Below are positions 23,111 to 30,794 of a DNA stretch of 32,886 bases, in pieces. Under the pieces are notes generated by a model. That model saw nothing but the letters and a program-made list of their open reading frames with translations. It was not told the DNA's origin and made no database searches. Source of the DNA: Isoptericola sp. (GTDB lineage: Bacteria; Actinomycetota; Actinomycetes; Actinomycetales; Cellulomonadaceae); assembly GCA_031181105.1 (NCBI GenBank), contig JAPSLD010000010.1:1-32886 (forward strand), given 5' to 3'. The stretch's first letter is position 1, and each line of letters begins with the position of its first letter. The position numbers and the translations under genes were made by a program.

Positions 23111-24268
23111 GTGTTGTCCGAGGACCCGCAGCAGAAGAAGACCCCGCTCCACGACGAGCACGTGGCGCTCGGCGCCAGCCTCACGGGGTTCGGCGGCTGG
23201 CTCATGCCGCTGCGCTACACGTCCGACCTCGCCGAGCACCGTGCCGTGCGCGAGGCAGCGGGCCTGTTCGACCTGTCGCACATGGGGGAGATCCACCTCG
23301 TCGGCCCGGAGGCCGCGACGGCGCTCGACCACGCGATCGTCGGCAACGCGACGGCGATCGGCGTGGGGCGCGCGCGGTACTCGATGCTGTGCGCCGAGGA
23401 CGGGTCGGTGCTCGACGACCTCATCGTCTACCGCCTGGCCGACGAGCACTTCCTCGTGGTGGCGAACGCGGGCAACGCACCGTTGGTCGCGCGCGAGCTC
23501 ACCGAGCGCGCGGCGAGGTTCGACGTCGTCGTCGACGACCGCTCCGACGCCACCGCGCTGGTCGCGGTGCAGGGCCCGCGCGCCGAGGAGATTGTCGCGT
23601 CGCTCACCGACGACGCGGACGTCGAGGCCGTCCGGACCCTGAGGTACTACGCCTCGACCCGGGCCACGGTCGCCGGGGTCGAGACGCTCGTGGCGCGCAC
23701 GGGCTACACGGGGGAGGACGGCTTCGAGCTCTTCGTCCCCGCCGAGCGCGCGGCCGAGCTGTGGAAGGCGGCGCTGGCGGCGGGGGAGGGGCACGGCCTC
23801 GTGCCGGCCGGCCTGTCCGCACGCGACTCGCTGCGGCTCGAGGCGGGCATGCCGCTCTACGGCCACGAGCTCGACACCACCACGACGCCCTACGAGGCCG
23901 GGCTCGGGCGCGTGGTCAAGCTCGACAAGGTGTCCGACGACGGCACCCCGATCGAGTTCGTCGGCCGCGCCGCGCTGAAGGCCCGGAGCGAGAGCCAGCC
24001 CGCCCGGGTCCTGGTCGGGCTCAGGGGCGAGGGCCGGCGCCCGGCCCGCGCGGGCTACGACGTCGTGGTCCGCCGCCCCGACGGCTCGGCCGGCGTCGAG
24101 GTCGGCACCGTGACGTCCGGCGCGCCGTCGCCGACGCTCGGGTGCCCGGTCGCGATGGCCTACGTGACGCCCGAGGTGTCGGCCGAGGGGACCGAGCTCG
24201 CGGTCGACGTCCGTGGGCGCGCGGAACCGTTCGTCGTCGTCCCCCTGCCCTTCTACACCCGTTCGTAG
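23111..24268 (+). CDS. gcvT: Aminomethyltransferase, T protein of the glycine cleavage system
   Basis: 385 aa. Transfers the one-carbon unit from aminomethyl-lipoyl H protein to tetrahydrofolate, releasing ammonia. Visible landmarks: TPLHDEHVALGASLTGFGGWLMPLRY at the N-terminus, GLFDLSHMGEI (folate-site Asp), RYSMLCAEDGSVLDDLIVYR, ARTGYTGEDGFELF, GLSARDSLRLEAGMPLYGHEL, and GTVTSGAPSPTLG. Start codon is GTG at 23111 with GGAG a few bases upstream; the following TTG codon is Leu. Slightly long for the family because of a hydrophilic N-terminal extension. Followed by an inverted repeat before gcvH. Confidence 0.96.
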   Translation: MLSEDPQQKKTPLHDEHVALGASLTGFGGWLMPLRYTSDLAEHRAVREAAGLFDLSHMGEIHLVGPEAATALDHAIVGNATAIGVGRARYSMLCAEDGSVLDDLIVYRLADEHFLVVANAGNAPLVARELTERAARFDVVVDDRSDATALVAVQGPRAEEIVASLTDDADVEAVRTLRYYASTRATVAGVETLVARTGYTGEDGFELFVPAERAAELWKAALAAGEGHGLVPAGLSARDSLRLEAGMPLYGHELDTTTTPYEAGLGRVVKLDKVSDDGTPIEFVGRAALKARSESQPARVLVGLRGEGRRPARAGYDVVVRRPDGSAGVEVGTVTSGAPSPTLGCPVAMAYVTPEVSAEGTELAVDVRGRAEPFVVVPLPFYTRS

Positions 24269-24271
24269 GAC

Positions 24272-24310
24272 GATCGTCCGACGAACGACCGACGATTCCG
24301 TCGGACGATC
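24272..24310 (+). repeat. 11-bp inverted repeat between gcvT and gcvH
   Basis: GATCGTCCGAC (24272-24282) and GTCGGACGATC (24300-24310) are perfect complements around a 17-nt loop, and a further CGGACGATCG follows at 24313-24322. The 117-nt spacer is unusually long for a glycine cleavage operon. It could be a processing or stability hairpin, a partial attenuator, or a protein-binding site. Confidence 0.6.
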
Positions 24311-24385
24311 ACCGGACGATCGCGACAGCCCGCCCGCACGGCGACCCGCCGCACGCGGCGACCCACCTCACGAAGGAGAGATCCC

Positions 24386-24754
24386 ATGGCCGACTTCCCC
24401 GCCACCCTGCGCTACTCCGTCGAGCACGAGTGGGTCGACGACGGAACCCCGGCGACGGTCGGCGTCACGTCCGTCGCCGCCGACGCGCTCGGCGACGTCG
24501 TCTACCTCGAGCTGCCCGAGGTCGGCTCGACGATCGAGGCGGGCGCCGTCGTGGGGGAGATCGAGTCCACCAAGTCGGTCTCCGAGCTCTACTCGCCCGT
24601 CACGGGGACGGTCGTCGAGGTCAACCAGGCCGCCGTCGACGAACCGGCCCTGGTCAACTCGGACCCGTTCGGCGCCGGGTGGCTCTTCAAGGTCGACGTG
24701 ACCGGGACGGGAGACCTCCTCAGCGCCGAGGAGTACGCGGCCCACACCGGCTGA
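24386..24754 (+). CDS. gcvH: Glycine cleavage system H protein
   Basis: 122 aa lipoyl carrier that shuttles the aminomethyl group between P, T and L proteins. The lipoylation motif is [17 protein letters not shown] with the modified Lys63, and the [10 protein letters not shown]-terminus is canonical. GAAGGAG precedes ATG by 7 nt. Last gene of the operon; no lipoate ligase or L protein gene is beside it, so those are encoded elsewhere. Confidence 0.97.
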   Translation: MADFPATLRYSVEHEWVDDGTPATVGVTSVAADALGDVVYLELPEVGSTIEAGAVVGEIESTKSVSELYSPVTGTVVEVNQAAVDEPALVNSDPFGAGWLFKVDVTGTGDLLSAEEYAAHTG

Positions 24755-24781
24755 GGGAGCCCGGGCCGACCGTTATCACAT

Positions 24782-24837
24782 TGTGACCTTTGCTGCAGCG
24801 CGGCAGCCAGGGTCACACCGCAGGTCCCTGACCTGCG
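24782..24837 (+). terminator. Double hairpin after gcvH
   Basis: Hairpin 1: TGTGACC (24782-24788) with GGTCACA (24811-24817), continued inside by 24792-24796/24803-24807, with symmetric 3-nt internal bulges. Hairpin 2: 24819-24826 with 24830-24837, 8 perfect pairs and a 3-nt loop. They begin 28 nt after the gcvH stop and probably end the operon; the remaining space to 25010 holds only a weak -10-like TAGCGG at 24953. Confidence 0.6.
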
Positions 24838-25010
24838 CAAACGTTCCTCCGCGCGTGCCGATCGCCGTGCGCACCGTCCGCGCGGCTGCGTCGCACCGTG
24901 AAAGGTCGGCGTGACGGGCGTCATGAATCCGTGACCTCGCCGTCCCCACTCGTAGCGGCAGTCCCCAGGCCGGCCACGTCACGGTCGGCGGCCGCGAGGA
25001 GGAACGAGAC

Positions 25011-25253
25011 ATGAGCATCATGGATCTGGACACTCTGTCGCCCGTGCACCCGGGCATGATCCTGACCCGGAGGGAGCAGATCGTCCTGTCGAACCTGTCC
25101 GAGGACGTCACCCTCGAGCAGATCGCCACGAAGCTGTTCGTCACCCGCAACACCGTCAAGTCGCAGGTACGCAGCGTCTACCGGAAGCTCGGAGTCTCCA
25201 ACCGCGCCGAAGCGGTGGCCTGGGCTCGCCGGGCGGGGCTCTACACCGGCTGA
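25011..25253 (+). CDS. Stand-alone LuxR-type HTH protein
   Basis: 80 aa made almost entirely of a GerE/LuxR DNA-binding domain: LTRREQIVLSNLSEDVTLEQIATKLF then VTRNTVKSQVRSVYRKLGVSNRAEAVAWARRAGL. The recognition helix and the conserved NTVKSQ are intact. There is no receiver, PAS or ligand-binding part. The ATG is supported by GAGGAACG 4-8 nt upstream and starts well before the domain. Isolated HTH proteins of this kind may act as DNA-binding partners or as competitors of larger regulators. It is followed by a strong terminator. Confidence 0.88.
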   Translation: MSIMDLDTLSPVHPGMILTRREQIVLSNLSEDVTLEQIATKLFVTRNTVKSQVRSVYRKLGVSNRAEAVAWARRAGLYTG

Positions 25254-25266
25254 CGACGAGCGCTGA

Positions 25267-25312
25267 CGAGGCCCCGTCGGCCGGCAGGGGGGCTGCCGGC
25301 GGCGGGGCCTCG
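25267..25312 (+). terminator. Strong bipartite hairpin terminator after the LuxR-type gene
   Basis: Outer stem 25267-25276 with 25303-25312 (10 bp) and inner stem 25280-25287 with 25293-25300 (8 bp), loop of five G. It starts 13 nt after the stop. No U-tract. Confidence 0.75.
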
Positions 25313-25387
25313 CCGTGCGTGCAGGGGGCACCGGTCGGCGCGCGCCGCCGGACACGTGCGCGACACGGCCCGGTCACCTCGGGATGG

Positions 25388-25393
25388 CAGACT
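25388..25393 (+). promoter_or_regulatory. -10 element of a leaderless promoter (Nudix gene)
   Basis: CAGACT, exactly 6 nt before the ATG at 25400; no Shine-Dalgarno sequence is present. Confidence 0.4.
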
Positions 25394-25399
25394 CGCGGC

Positions 25400-25828
25400 A
25401 TGACGGACCGCCGCCTCGTGGTCGCAGCCGCGATCGTCGACGACCTCGCCCGGCCGGCCGTGCTGCTCGCCGCGCGGCGCAGCCGCCCGGCCGCGCTGGC
25501 CGGGCGCTGGGAGTTCCCCGGCGGGAAGGTCGACCCGGGGGAGGAGCCGCTCGAGGCGCTCCATCGCGAGCTCGACGAGGAGCTCGGTGTCGGGGTGGAG
25601 CTCGGGCACGAGCTCGTCGGACCCGACGACGGGGGCTGGAACATCACCGACCGCCACGTGCTGCGCCTGTGGTTCGCGCGCGTCACGCGGGGCGAGCCGC
25701 GGCCGCTCGTCGAGCACGACCGGCTGCGGTGGCTGCCGGTCGCCTCCTCGCCCGCGCTCGACTGGCTCGAGGGCGACGTCCGCATCGTCGAGGCCCTGGT
25801 CGAGCACGTCGCCGCGCCCGGGCGGTGA
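25400..25828 (+). CDS. Nudix hydrolase, MutT-like (deoxy)nucleoside triphosphate pyrophosphohydrolase
   Basis: 142 aa. The Nudix box GGKVDPGEEPLEALHRELDEEL (GX5EX7REUXEEXGU type) is complete, with metal-binding glutamates, and FPGGKVDPGEE is preceded by GRWE as in MutT/CTP-pyrophosphohydrolase-like enzymes that clean oxidised nucleotides. The short length and lack of extra domains fit. ATG at 25400 begins directly at VVAAAIV. The mRNA is probably leaderless. Single gene, with the promoter of the next gene 26 nt after its stop. Confidence 0.88.
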   Translation: MTDRRLVVAAAIVDDLARPAVLLAARRSRPAALAGRWEFPGGKVDPGEEPLEALHRELDEELGVGVELGHELVGPDDGGWNITDRHVLRLWFARVTRGEPRPLVEHDRLRWLPVASSPALDWLEGDVRIVEALVEHVAAPGR

Positions 25829-25854
25829 ACCGCCGGACGGGCTGCAACTTTTGA

Positions 25855-25882
25855 TTGACAGCCGTCAGAAGTGACGTAGGAT
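25855..25882 (+). promoter_or_regulatory. Consensus-like sigma-70 promoter of the sugar dehydrogenase gene
   Basis: TTGACA at 25855-25860, 16-nt spacer, TAGGAT at 25877-25882. Transcription would start near 25889, leaving a leader of about 270 nt before the ATG at 26158. Confidence 0.75.
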
Positions 25883-25949
25883 GCGGAACGACGGCTCGAA
25901 CGGCACCGGCGCCGACGACGGCGACGACTGCTCCGGGCCCGTCGCACCT

Positions 25950-25977
25950 GACTGCACCACACGCAGACTGCACCACA
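25950..25977 (+). repeat. 12-bp direct repeat in the dehydrogenase leader
   Basis: GACTGCACCACA at 25950-25961 and again at 25966-25977, period 16 nt, 60-90 nt downstream of the predicted transcription start. The rest of the leader (to 26157) holds short G+C-rich stretches and possible short ORFs, none well supported. Confidence 0.6.
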
Positions 25978-26157
25978 AGCACCGCGCGATGCGCCGCTGA
26001 GCGGCGACGCCGGCTCGACGACGAGCGAGGAGGTGGCGGCGCGCGCCGAGCGCGCGAAAGACGACCGGGCCACCGCGTGCCGTCGTTGCCGCGACGGCGG
26101 GTGACCCGGTCCGTGATGAACCCTGACAGGCGGTCAACCGGACAGGAGCACCACAGA

Positions 26158-28716
26158 ATGAAGCGTACCCAGCGGCATTCCCGAGGGGGCAGGCCGATCG
26201 CGGGCGCGATCGCGGCTTTCACCCTCGTCGGGTCGGGGCTGGCGGCTGTCGCCGGCCCGGCCCAGGCGGCCGAAGAACCCGCGCTCGACTGGACCAACTA
26301 CGAGCGCACCACGGTCACGACGGACGTCGGCGAGCCGATCGACATGGCGATCCTCCCCGACAACCGCATCCTGCACACGGCCCGCAACGGCGAGGTCCGG
26401 CTCACGGACCCGGCCACGGGCATCACCGAGATCGTCAACAAGCTCGACGTCTACGCCAACTCCGAGGACGGCCTGCAGGGGATCGGCATCGACCCCGACT
26501 TCGAGCAGAACGGCTGGGTCTACCTCGTGTACTCGCCGCGCGACGCGGACGGCGACGGCGTGGCCGACACCCCGACCGGCTCGGCGCCGAACACGCTCCC
26601 CGCGGGCGAGGACGAGAGCTACTGGGACCGGTGGGTCGGCGTCAACCGGCTCGCGCGCTTCCAGTGGACCGGTGAGGCACTCGACCTCTCGACCGAGCAG
26701 GCGATCCTCGACGTCGAGGTGCAGCGCGGGCAGTGCTGCCACGTCGGCGCGGACATGGACTGGGACGCCGACGGCAACCTGTACCTGTCGACCGGTGACA
26801 ACACCCCCGCGGGCACCCCGGGGGCGAACGGCTACGCGCCGAACAACGACGCGCCGGGGATGAACCCGGGCTTCGACGCGCGCCGCGGTGCGGGCAGCAC
26901 GAACGACCTGCGGGGCAAGATCCTGCGGATCCACGTCGAGGAGGACGGCAGCTACACCATCCCGGAGGGGAACCTCTTCGAGCCGGGGACGCCAGGGACG
27001 CGGCCCGAGATCTTCGTCATGGGCGTGCGCAACCCGTTCCGCATCGACGTCGACCCGGAGACGAACAGCCTCTCGTGGGGCGACTACGGCCCGGACGCGG
27101 GACAGCCGAACCCGCAGCGCGGCCCGATGGGTTACGTCGAGTGGAACGTCGTGAGCCTCGACGACCCGCACAACGCCGGCTGGCCGTACTGCCACGGGCC
27201 CAACGCCGCGTACAACGAGTGGGACTTCGCGACGGCGACCCCGGGCGAGTTCTTCGACTGCGACGCCCCGGTCAACAACTCGCGCTGGAACACCGGGCTG
27301 ACCGAGCTCCCGCCTGCGCGGGCCGCCACCGTCTACTACGGCGACGAGCCGGGGCAGCAGGAGTGGGACGAGCTCGTGAACTTCGGCTCGGGCCGCGGCC
27401 AGGGTCCGATGGGCGGACCGGTCTACCACTACGACGCCGCCAACCCGTCGACCGCCAAGCTCCCGGAGTACTGGGACGGCAAGGCGTTCTTCGGCGAGTT
27501 CTCGCAGGACTACATCGCCGCCTTCACGGTCGACTGGTCGACCTACGACGTCACGGCGATCGAGGACTTCATGCCGAACGCGGTGATCGAGCCGGCCGGG
27601 CTGCCGCGCATCGACAACCCGATCGACCTCGAGTTCGGTCCTGACGGCGCGCTGTACGTCCTCGAGTACGGCGACGGCTTCTTCCGGCCGAACCCGGACG
27701 CCGGCCTGCACCGCATCGCCTACGCGCAGGACAACCGCAGCCCGCAGGCGGCCTTCACGGCGTCCGCGATCTCGTCGTCGTCGGCCCCGCTCACGGTGAC
27801 CTTCGACGCCTCCCGGTCGAGCGACCCCGAGGGTTCGGAGCTCACCTACGACTGGGACTTCGACGGTGACGGCCGGTTCGACGCCACGGGCGTCGAGGCC
27901 GAGCACACCTACACCGAGCTCGGCGTCTACACGGCCCGGCTCCGTGTGACGGACCCGCAGGGCAAGTTCTCGCTGAGCACGCAGCAGATCTCCGTCGGCA
28001 ACACCGCGCCGGAGGTCACCATCGAGTTCCCGGCGAACGGCGGGTTCTTCCAGTGGGGCGACCAGGTCCCGTTCGAGATCACGACGCACGACGCCGAGGA
28101 CGGGGACGAGACGGTGTGCTCGCGGGTCCGGTGGACGTACGGCCTCGGGCACGACGAGCACGCGCACCCCGAGGTCTCGGGCACCGGCTGCACCGGCGTG
28201 TTCCCGACCGACCCGAACTCCCCGCAGCACGGTGACGGCGCCGACCTGTACGGCGCGGTCGTCGTGACCTACACCGACGAGGGTGCCAACGGGCTGCCCC
28301 CGGCCACGGGCGAGGCCACGGCGCGCCTCAACCCGTTCCTCCAGGAGGCGGAGTTCGCGACCGACCTGGGTGGCGGAGAGGTGGTCGAGGACGCGGAGGC
28401 GAGCGCGGGCCGCGTGGTCGAGCTCGGCTCGGGCGACACCCTGCGGTGGGACCCGGTGAGCTTCGAGAACATCGACGACGTCGTGGTCCGCACCTCCGGC
28501 AAGGGGCGCCTCGAGCTGCGGTTCGGCTCGCGGACCGCCAAGCCGTTCGCCGCGGTCACCCTCCGGCCGAACCAGGGCTGGCAGGACGTGGTGGCGCAGA
28601 TCGCCGGCGCCGCACCGACCGAGACCGGCGCGCTCTACGTCACGTCTCGCGGCGGCGCGACGATCGACAGCCTCACCTTCCGCGGTGCGGGTGTCGGGCA
28701 GGCCCCGCAGGGCTGA
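26158..28716 (+). CDS. Secreted glucose/sorbosone dehydrogenase (PQQ-type beta-propeller) with PKD and C-terminal beta domain
   Basis: 852 aa. A Sec signal peptide (positive MKRTQRHSRGG start, hydrophobic core, cleavage near AQA-AEE, about residue 39) leads into a six-bladed GSDH propeller (about 45-520) with DMAILPDNRILHTARNGEV, GLQGIGIDPDF, CCHVGADMDWDADGNLYLSTGDN, GVRNPFRIDVDP and NPIDLEFGPDGALYVLEYGDGFF. A PKD domain follows at about 525-613 (FDASRSSDPEG, YDWDFDGDGRFD). The tail (about 726-852, FLQEAEFATDLGGGEVVEDAEAS) resembles CBM6-like or beta-sandwich modules. An AGGAG sequence lies 8 nt before ATG; an in-frame ATG at 26116 is less likely. It would oxidise extracellular sugars; PQQ binding is inferred. 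Confidence 0.88.
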   Translation: MKRTQRHSRGGRPIAGAIAAFTLVGSGLAAVAGPAQAAEEPALDWTNYERTTVTTDVGEPIDMAILPDNRILHTARNGEVRLTDPATGITEIVNKLDVYANSEDGLQGIGIDPDFEQNGWVYLVYSPRDADGDGVADTPTGSAPNTLPAGEDESYWDRWVGVNRLARFQWTGEALDLSTEQAILDVEVQRGQCCHVGADMDWDADGNLYLSTGDNTPAGTPGANGYAPNNDAPGMNPGFDARRGAGSTNDLRGKILRIHVEEDGSYTIPEGNLFEPGTPGTRPEIFVMGVRNPFRIDVDPETNSLSWGDYGPDAGQPNPQRGPMGYVEWNVVSLDDPHNAGWPYCHGPNAAYNEWDFATATPGEFFDCDAPVNNSRWNTGLTELPPARAATVYYGDEPGQQEWDELVNFGSGRGQGPMGGPVYHYDAANPSTAKLPEYWDGKAFFGEFSQDYIAAFTVDWSTYDVTAIEDFMPNAVIEPAGLPRIDNPIDLEFGPDGALYVLEYGDGFFRPNPDAGLHRIAYAQDNRSPQAAFTASAISSSSAPLTVTFDASRSSDPEGSELTYDWDFDGDGRFDATGVEAEHTYTELGVYTARLRVTDPQGKFSLSTQQISVGNTAPEVTIEFPANGGFFQWGDQVPFEITTHDAEDGDETVCSRVRWTYGLGHDEHAHPEVSGTGCTGVFPTDPNSPQHGDGADLYGAVVVTYTDEGANGLPPATGEATARLNPFLQEAEFATDLGGGEVVEDAEASAGRVVELGSGDTLRWDPVSFENIDDVVVRTSGKGRLELRFGSRTAKPFAAVTLRPNQGWQDVVAQIAGAAPTETGALYVTSRGGATIDSLTFRGAGVGQAPQG

Positions 28717-28782
28717 CCGGCTGACGGTCGGCTGACGACCGGCTGAGCGGCCGGCTGACAGCCTGTCGAGGCAGCACGGCAG

Positions 28783-28822
28783 GACGACGGCGGTACGCAT
28801 CTCGGTGCGTACCGCCGTCGTC
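28783..28822. terminator. 17-bp perfect hairpin terminator between convergent genes
   Basis: Arms 28783-28799 and 28806-28822 are perfectly complementary with a 6-nt loop, between the dehydrogenase stop (28716) and the ggt stop (28853). Likely bidirectional; no U-tract. Confidence 0.8.
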
Positions 28823-28852
28823 GTGCCGTCGTCCTGCTCGGAGCGTGAGCCG

Positions 28853-30721
28853 TCAGGGCGCGACCGGCTCCAGGACCATGGCGGCGCCGCCGCCGCGCCG
28901 CCGGGGCTCCGACACCGCGGTGAGCAGGCCGTCCGGGCCGATCTCGATCGCCGTCGCGGCACCGATCTCGGCGGCGCTGGTGAACTGGTCGCCGGAGGGC
29001 ACGAGCGTGTGCCCGTACTCCTCGAGGGCATCGCCGTAGAGCTCGATGAACTCCGGCTCCGCGAGCACCGTGGCGGTGTTGCGCTGGGTCGCGCGCGGGG
29101 CGGAGAGCGCCTCGGCGATGTCCATGCCCCGGTCGAGCCGGTTGACCAGCGTCTGCAGGACGGTCGTGATGATGGTCGACCCGCCCGGCGAGCCGAGGGC
29201 GAGGACGGGCTCGCCGTCGCGCAGCACGAGCGTGGGCGCCATCGACGAGCGCGGGCGCTTGCCCGGCTCGATCCGGTTCGGGTCGTCCGCGTCCCAGACG
29301 AGCGAGAAGTCGGTGAGCTCGTTGTTCAGCAGGAACCCGCGGCCCGGCACCACGATGCCCGAGCCGCCCGTCTGCTCGATCGTGAGCGTGTACTCGACGA
29401 CGTTCCCCTCGCCGTCGACGACGGTGAGGTTCGTCGTCGAGATGTTCTCGGTGTCCGCCTCCACGAGCGGGACGGTCTCGCCGCACGCGCTCGAGCCGGC
29501 GTCGACGTCGCCGGGCGCGACCGGCTTGGGCAGGGCCGTCGTCGGGTCGATCAGGCAGGCGCGCTCGGCGGCGAAGTCGTCCGAGAGCAGGGTCTCGAGC
29601 GGGACGTCGACGTACGCCGCGTCACCCAGGTACGCACCGCGGTCGGCGAACGCCAGCGCGCTCGCCTCGAGGTAGTGGTGGAGGTAGTCGGCCTCCGACA
29701 TGCCCGGCAGGTCGAAGGTCTCGAGGATGTTGAGCGCCTCGCCGACCGTGGAGCCGCCGCTCGACGGCGGGGCCATGCCGTACACGTCGTAGCCGCGGTA
29801 CCGCACGTGCGTCGGGTCCTGGAGCAGCGCCTCGTAGCCCGCGAGGTCCTCGAGCGCCAGGAAGCCGGGCGGGACGGGCAGGTCGGTCCGCGGGTCGGTG
29901 ACCGGGTCCGTGACCGCGCTGACGATCTCTGCGGCGAGGTCGCCCGTGTAGAAGGCGTCGGTGCCGTGCTTGGCGAGCAGGTCGTAGGTGTCGGCCAGGT
30001 CGCGGTTCCGGAAGATCGTCCCGACGGCGGGCGCGTCGCCGCCGGGCAGGAACAGGTCGGCCGTCGCCGGGAACGCGGCGAAGCGCTCGGCGTTGTCGAG
30101 GGTCTGGCTCCGGAACGTCTCGTCGACGACGAAGCCGCGGCGAGCGAGCTGGGTCGCGGGCTTGAGGGCCTCCTTGAGGGACAGCGTGCCCCACTCCTCG
30201 AGCGCGAGCTCCCACGTCGCGGGGGTGCCCGGCGTGCCGACCGAGACCCCGCTCGTCACGAGGTCGGGGGAGAAGCGGTAGGGCGCGCCGGTGGCCGGGT
30301 CGATGAACGCGTCGGTCGGCATCGCCGCGGGCGCGGTCTCGCGGCCGTCGATCGTCGCGACCTCGCCCGTGGTGGCGTCGTGGTGCACGAGGAACCCGCC
30401 CCCGCCGATGCCTGCGCTGTAGGGCTCCGTGACGCCCAGCGCCGCGGCGGCGGCGATCGCGGCGTCGACGGCGTTGCCGCCCTTGCGCAGGACCTCGAGC
30501 CCGATGCGGCTCGCCTCGGGGTCGACGGTGCTGATCGCGCCCCCGTAGCCGACCGCCATGGGGATCTTGTCCTCGTGGCGTGGTGCCGCGGCCGCGGGGC
30601 CGGTGGCGGGTGCGAGGCCGGGCGCGACGGCGGTCGTCACGGCGAGACCGGCGGTCAGCGTGGCCGCGAGGGCCGCCGTGAGCGGCCTGCGGGCGGAGCG
30701 GGTGGAGCTGCGGTGATCCAT
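28853..30721 (-). CDS. ggt: Secreted gamma-glutamyltransferase
   Basis: 622 aa. An N-terminal signal peptide (basic start, Ala-rich core, end near AAAAPRHED, about 47) shows export. The proenzyme cleaves itself before the catalytic Thr429, in the motif ISTTNLTVVDGEGN, to give large and small subunits; the usual motif is TTHxSVVD, so His is Asn here and Ser is Thr. Other landmarks are GGNAVDAAIAAAAALGVTEP, SAGIGGGGFLV, DGRETAP, PPSSGGSTVGEALNILE and GSPGGSTIITTVLQTLVN. It hydrolyses or transfers gamma-glutamyl groups outside the cell. GAGGAGAAG precedes ATG. Single gene, converging with the dehydrogenase. Confidence 0.93.
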   Translation of the reverse strand: MDHRSSTRSARRPLTAALAATLTAGLAVTTAVAPGLAPATGPAAAAPRHEDKIPMAVGYGGAISTVDPEASRIGLEVLRKGGNAVDAAIAAAAALGVTEPYSAGIGGGGFLVHHDATTGEVATIDGRETAPAAMPTDAFIDPATGAPYRFSPDLVTSGVSVGTPGTPATWELALEEWGTLSLKEALKPATQLARRGFVVDETFRSQTLDNAERFAAFPATADLFLPGGDAPAVGTIFRNRDLADTYDLLAKHGTDAFYTGDLAAEIVSAVTDPVTDPRTDLPVPPGFLALEDLAGYEALLQDPTHVRYRGYDVYGMAPPSSGGSTVGEALNILETFDLPGMSEADYLHHYLEASALAFADRGAYLGDAAYVDVPLETLLSDDFAAERACLIDPTTALPKPVAPGDVDAGSSACGETVPLVEADTENISTTNLTVVDGEGNVVEYTLTIEQTGGSGIVVPGRGFLLNNELTDFSLVWDADDPNRIEPGKRPRSSMAPTLVLRDGEPVLALGSPGGSTIITTVLQTLVNRLDRGMDIAEALSAPRATQRNTATVLAEPEFIELYGDALEEYGHTLVPSGDQFTSAAEIGAATAIEIGPDGLLTAVSEPRRRGGGAAMVLEPVAP

Positions 30722-30746
30722 AGCCTTCTCCTCGGACCGGGATGTC

Positions 30747-30756
30747 GGTGTACACC
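30747..30756. promoter_or_regulatory. Palindrome upstream of ggt
   Basis: GGTGTACACC, perfect 10-bp palindrome 26 bp upstream of the ggt start, a place where a repressor could act. Too short to be sure. Confidence 0.3.
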
Positions 30757-30794
30757 ACGGTCACCCGGAGCGACGGATTTGGCTAGGGGGATCT

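Noticed and set aside
19942-23205. Minus-strand frame of 1,087 codons opposite the glycine dehydrogenase gene
   Set aside because: Shadow frame of gcvP in very high-G+C DNA; the translation is Arg/His/Val-rich, with no domain or Shine-Dalgarno sequence, and the plus-strand product is unmistakable.
24774-24788. CRP/GlxR-type site TCACATTGTGA after gcvH
   Set aside because: The half-sites are in the wrong order (TCACA-T-TGTGA rather than TGTGA-N6-TCACA) and the right half is part of the terminator hairpin.
25881-26000. Upstream ORF starting ATGCGG inside the dehydrogenase promoter
   Set aside because: The ATG overlaps the -10 hexamer, so it would not be in the transcript; composition is that of random high-G+C DNA.
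26116-26157. Alternative in-frame ATG start of the sugar dehydrogenase
   Set aside because: It would put 14 hydrophilic residues before a normal signal peptide, and the AGGAG sequence fits the ATG at 26158.
26134-29031. Minus-strand frame of 965 codons opposite the sugar dehydrogenase
   Set aside because: Shadow of the plus-strand coding sequence; biased composition, no recognisable domain, and it crosses the terminator hairpin at 28783-28822.
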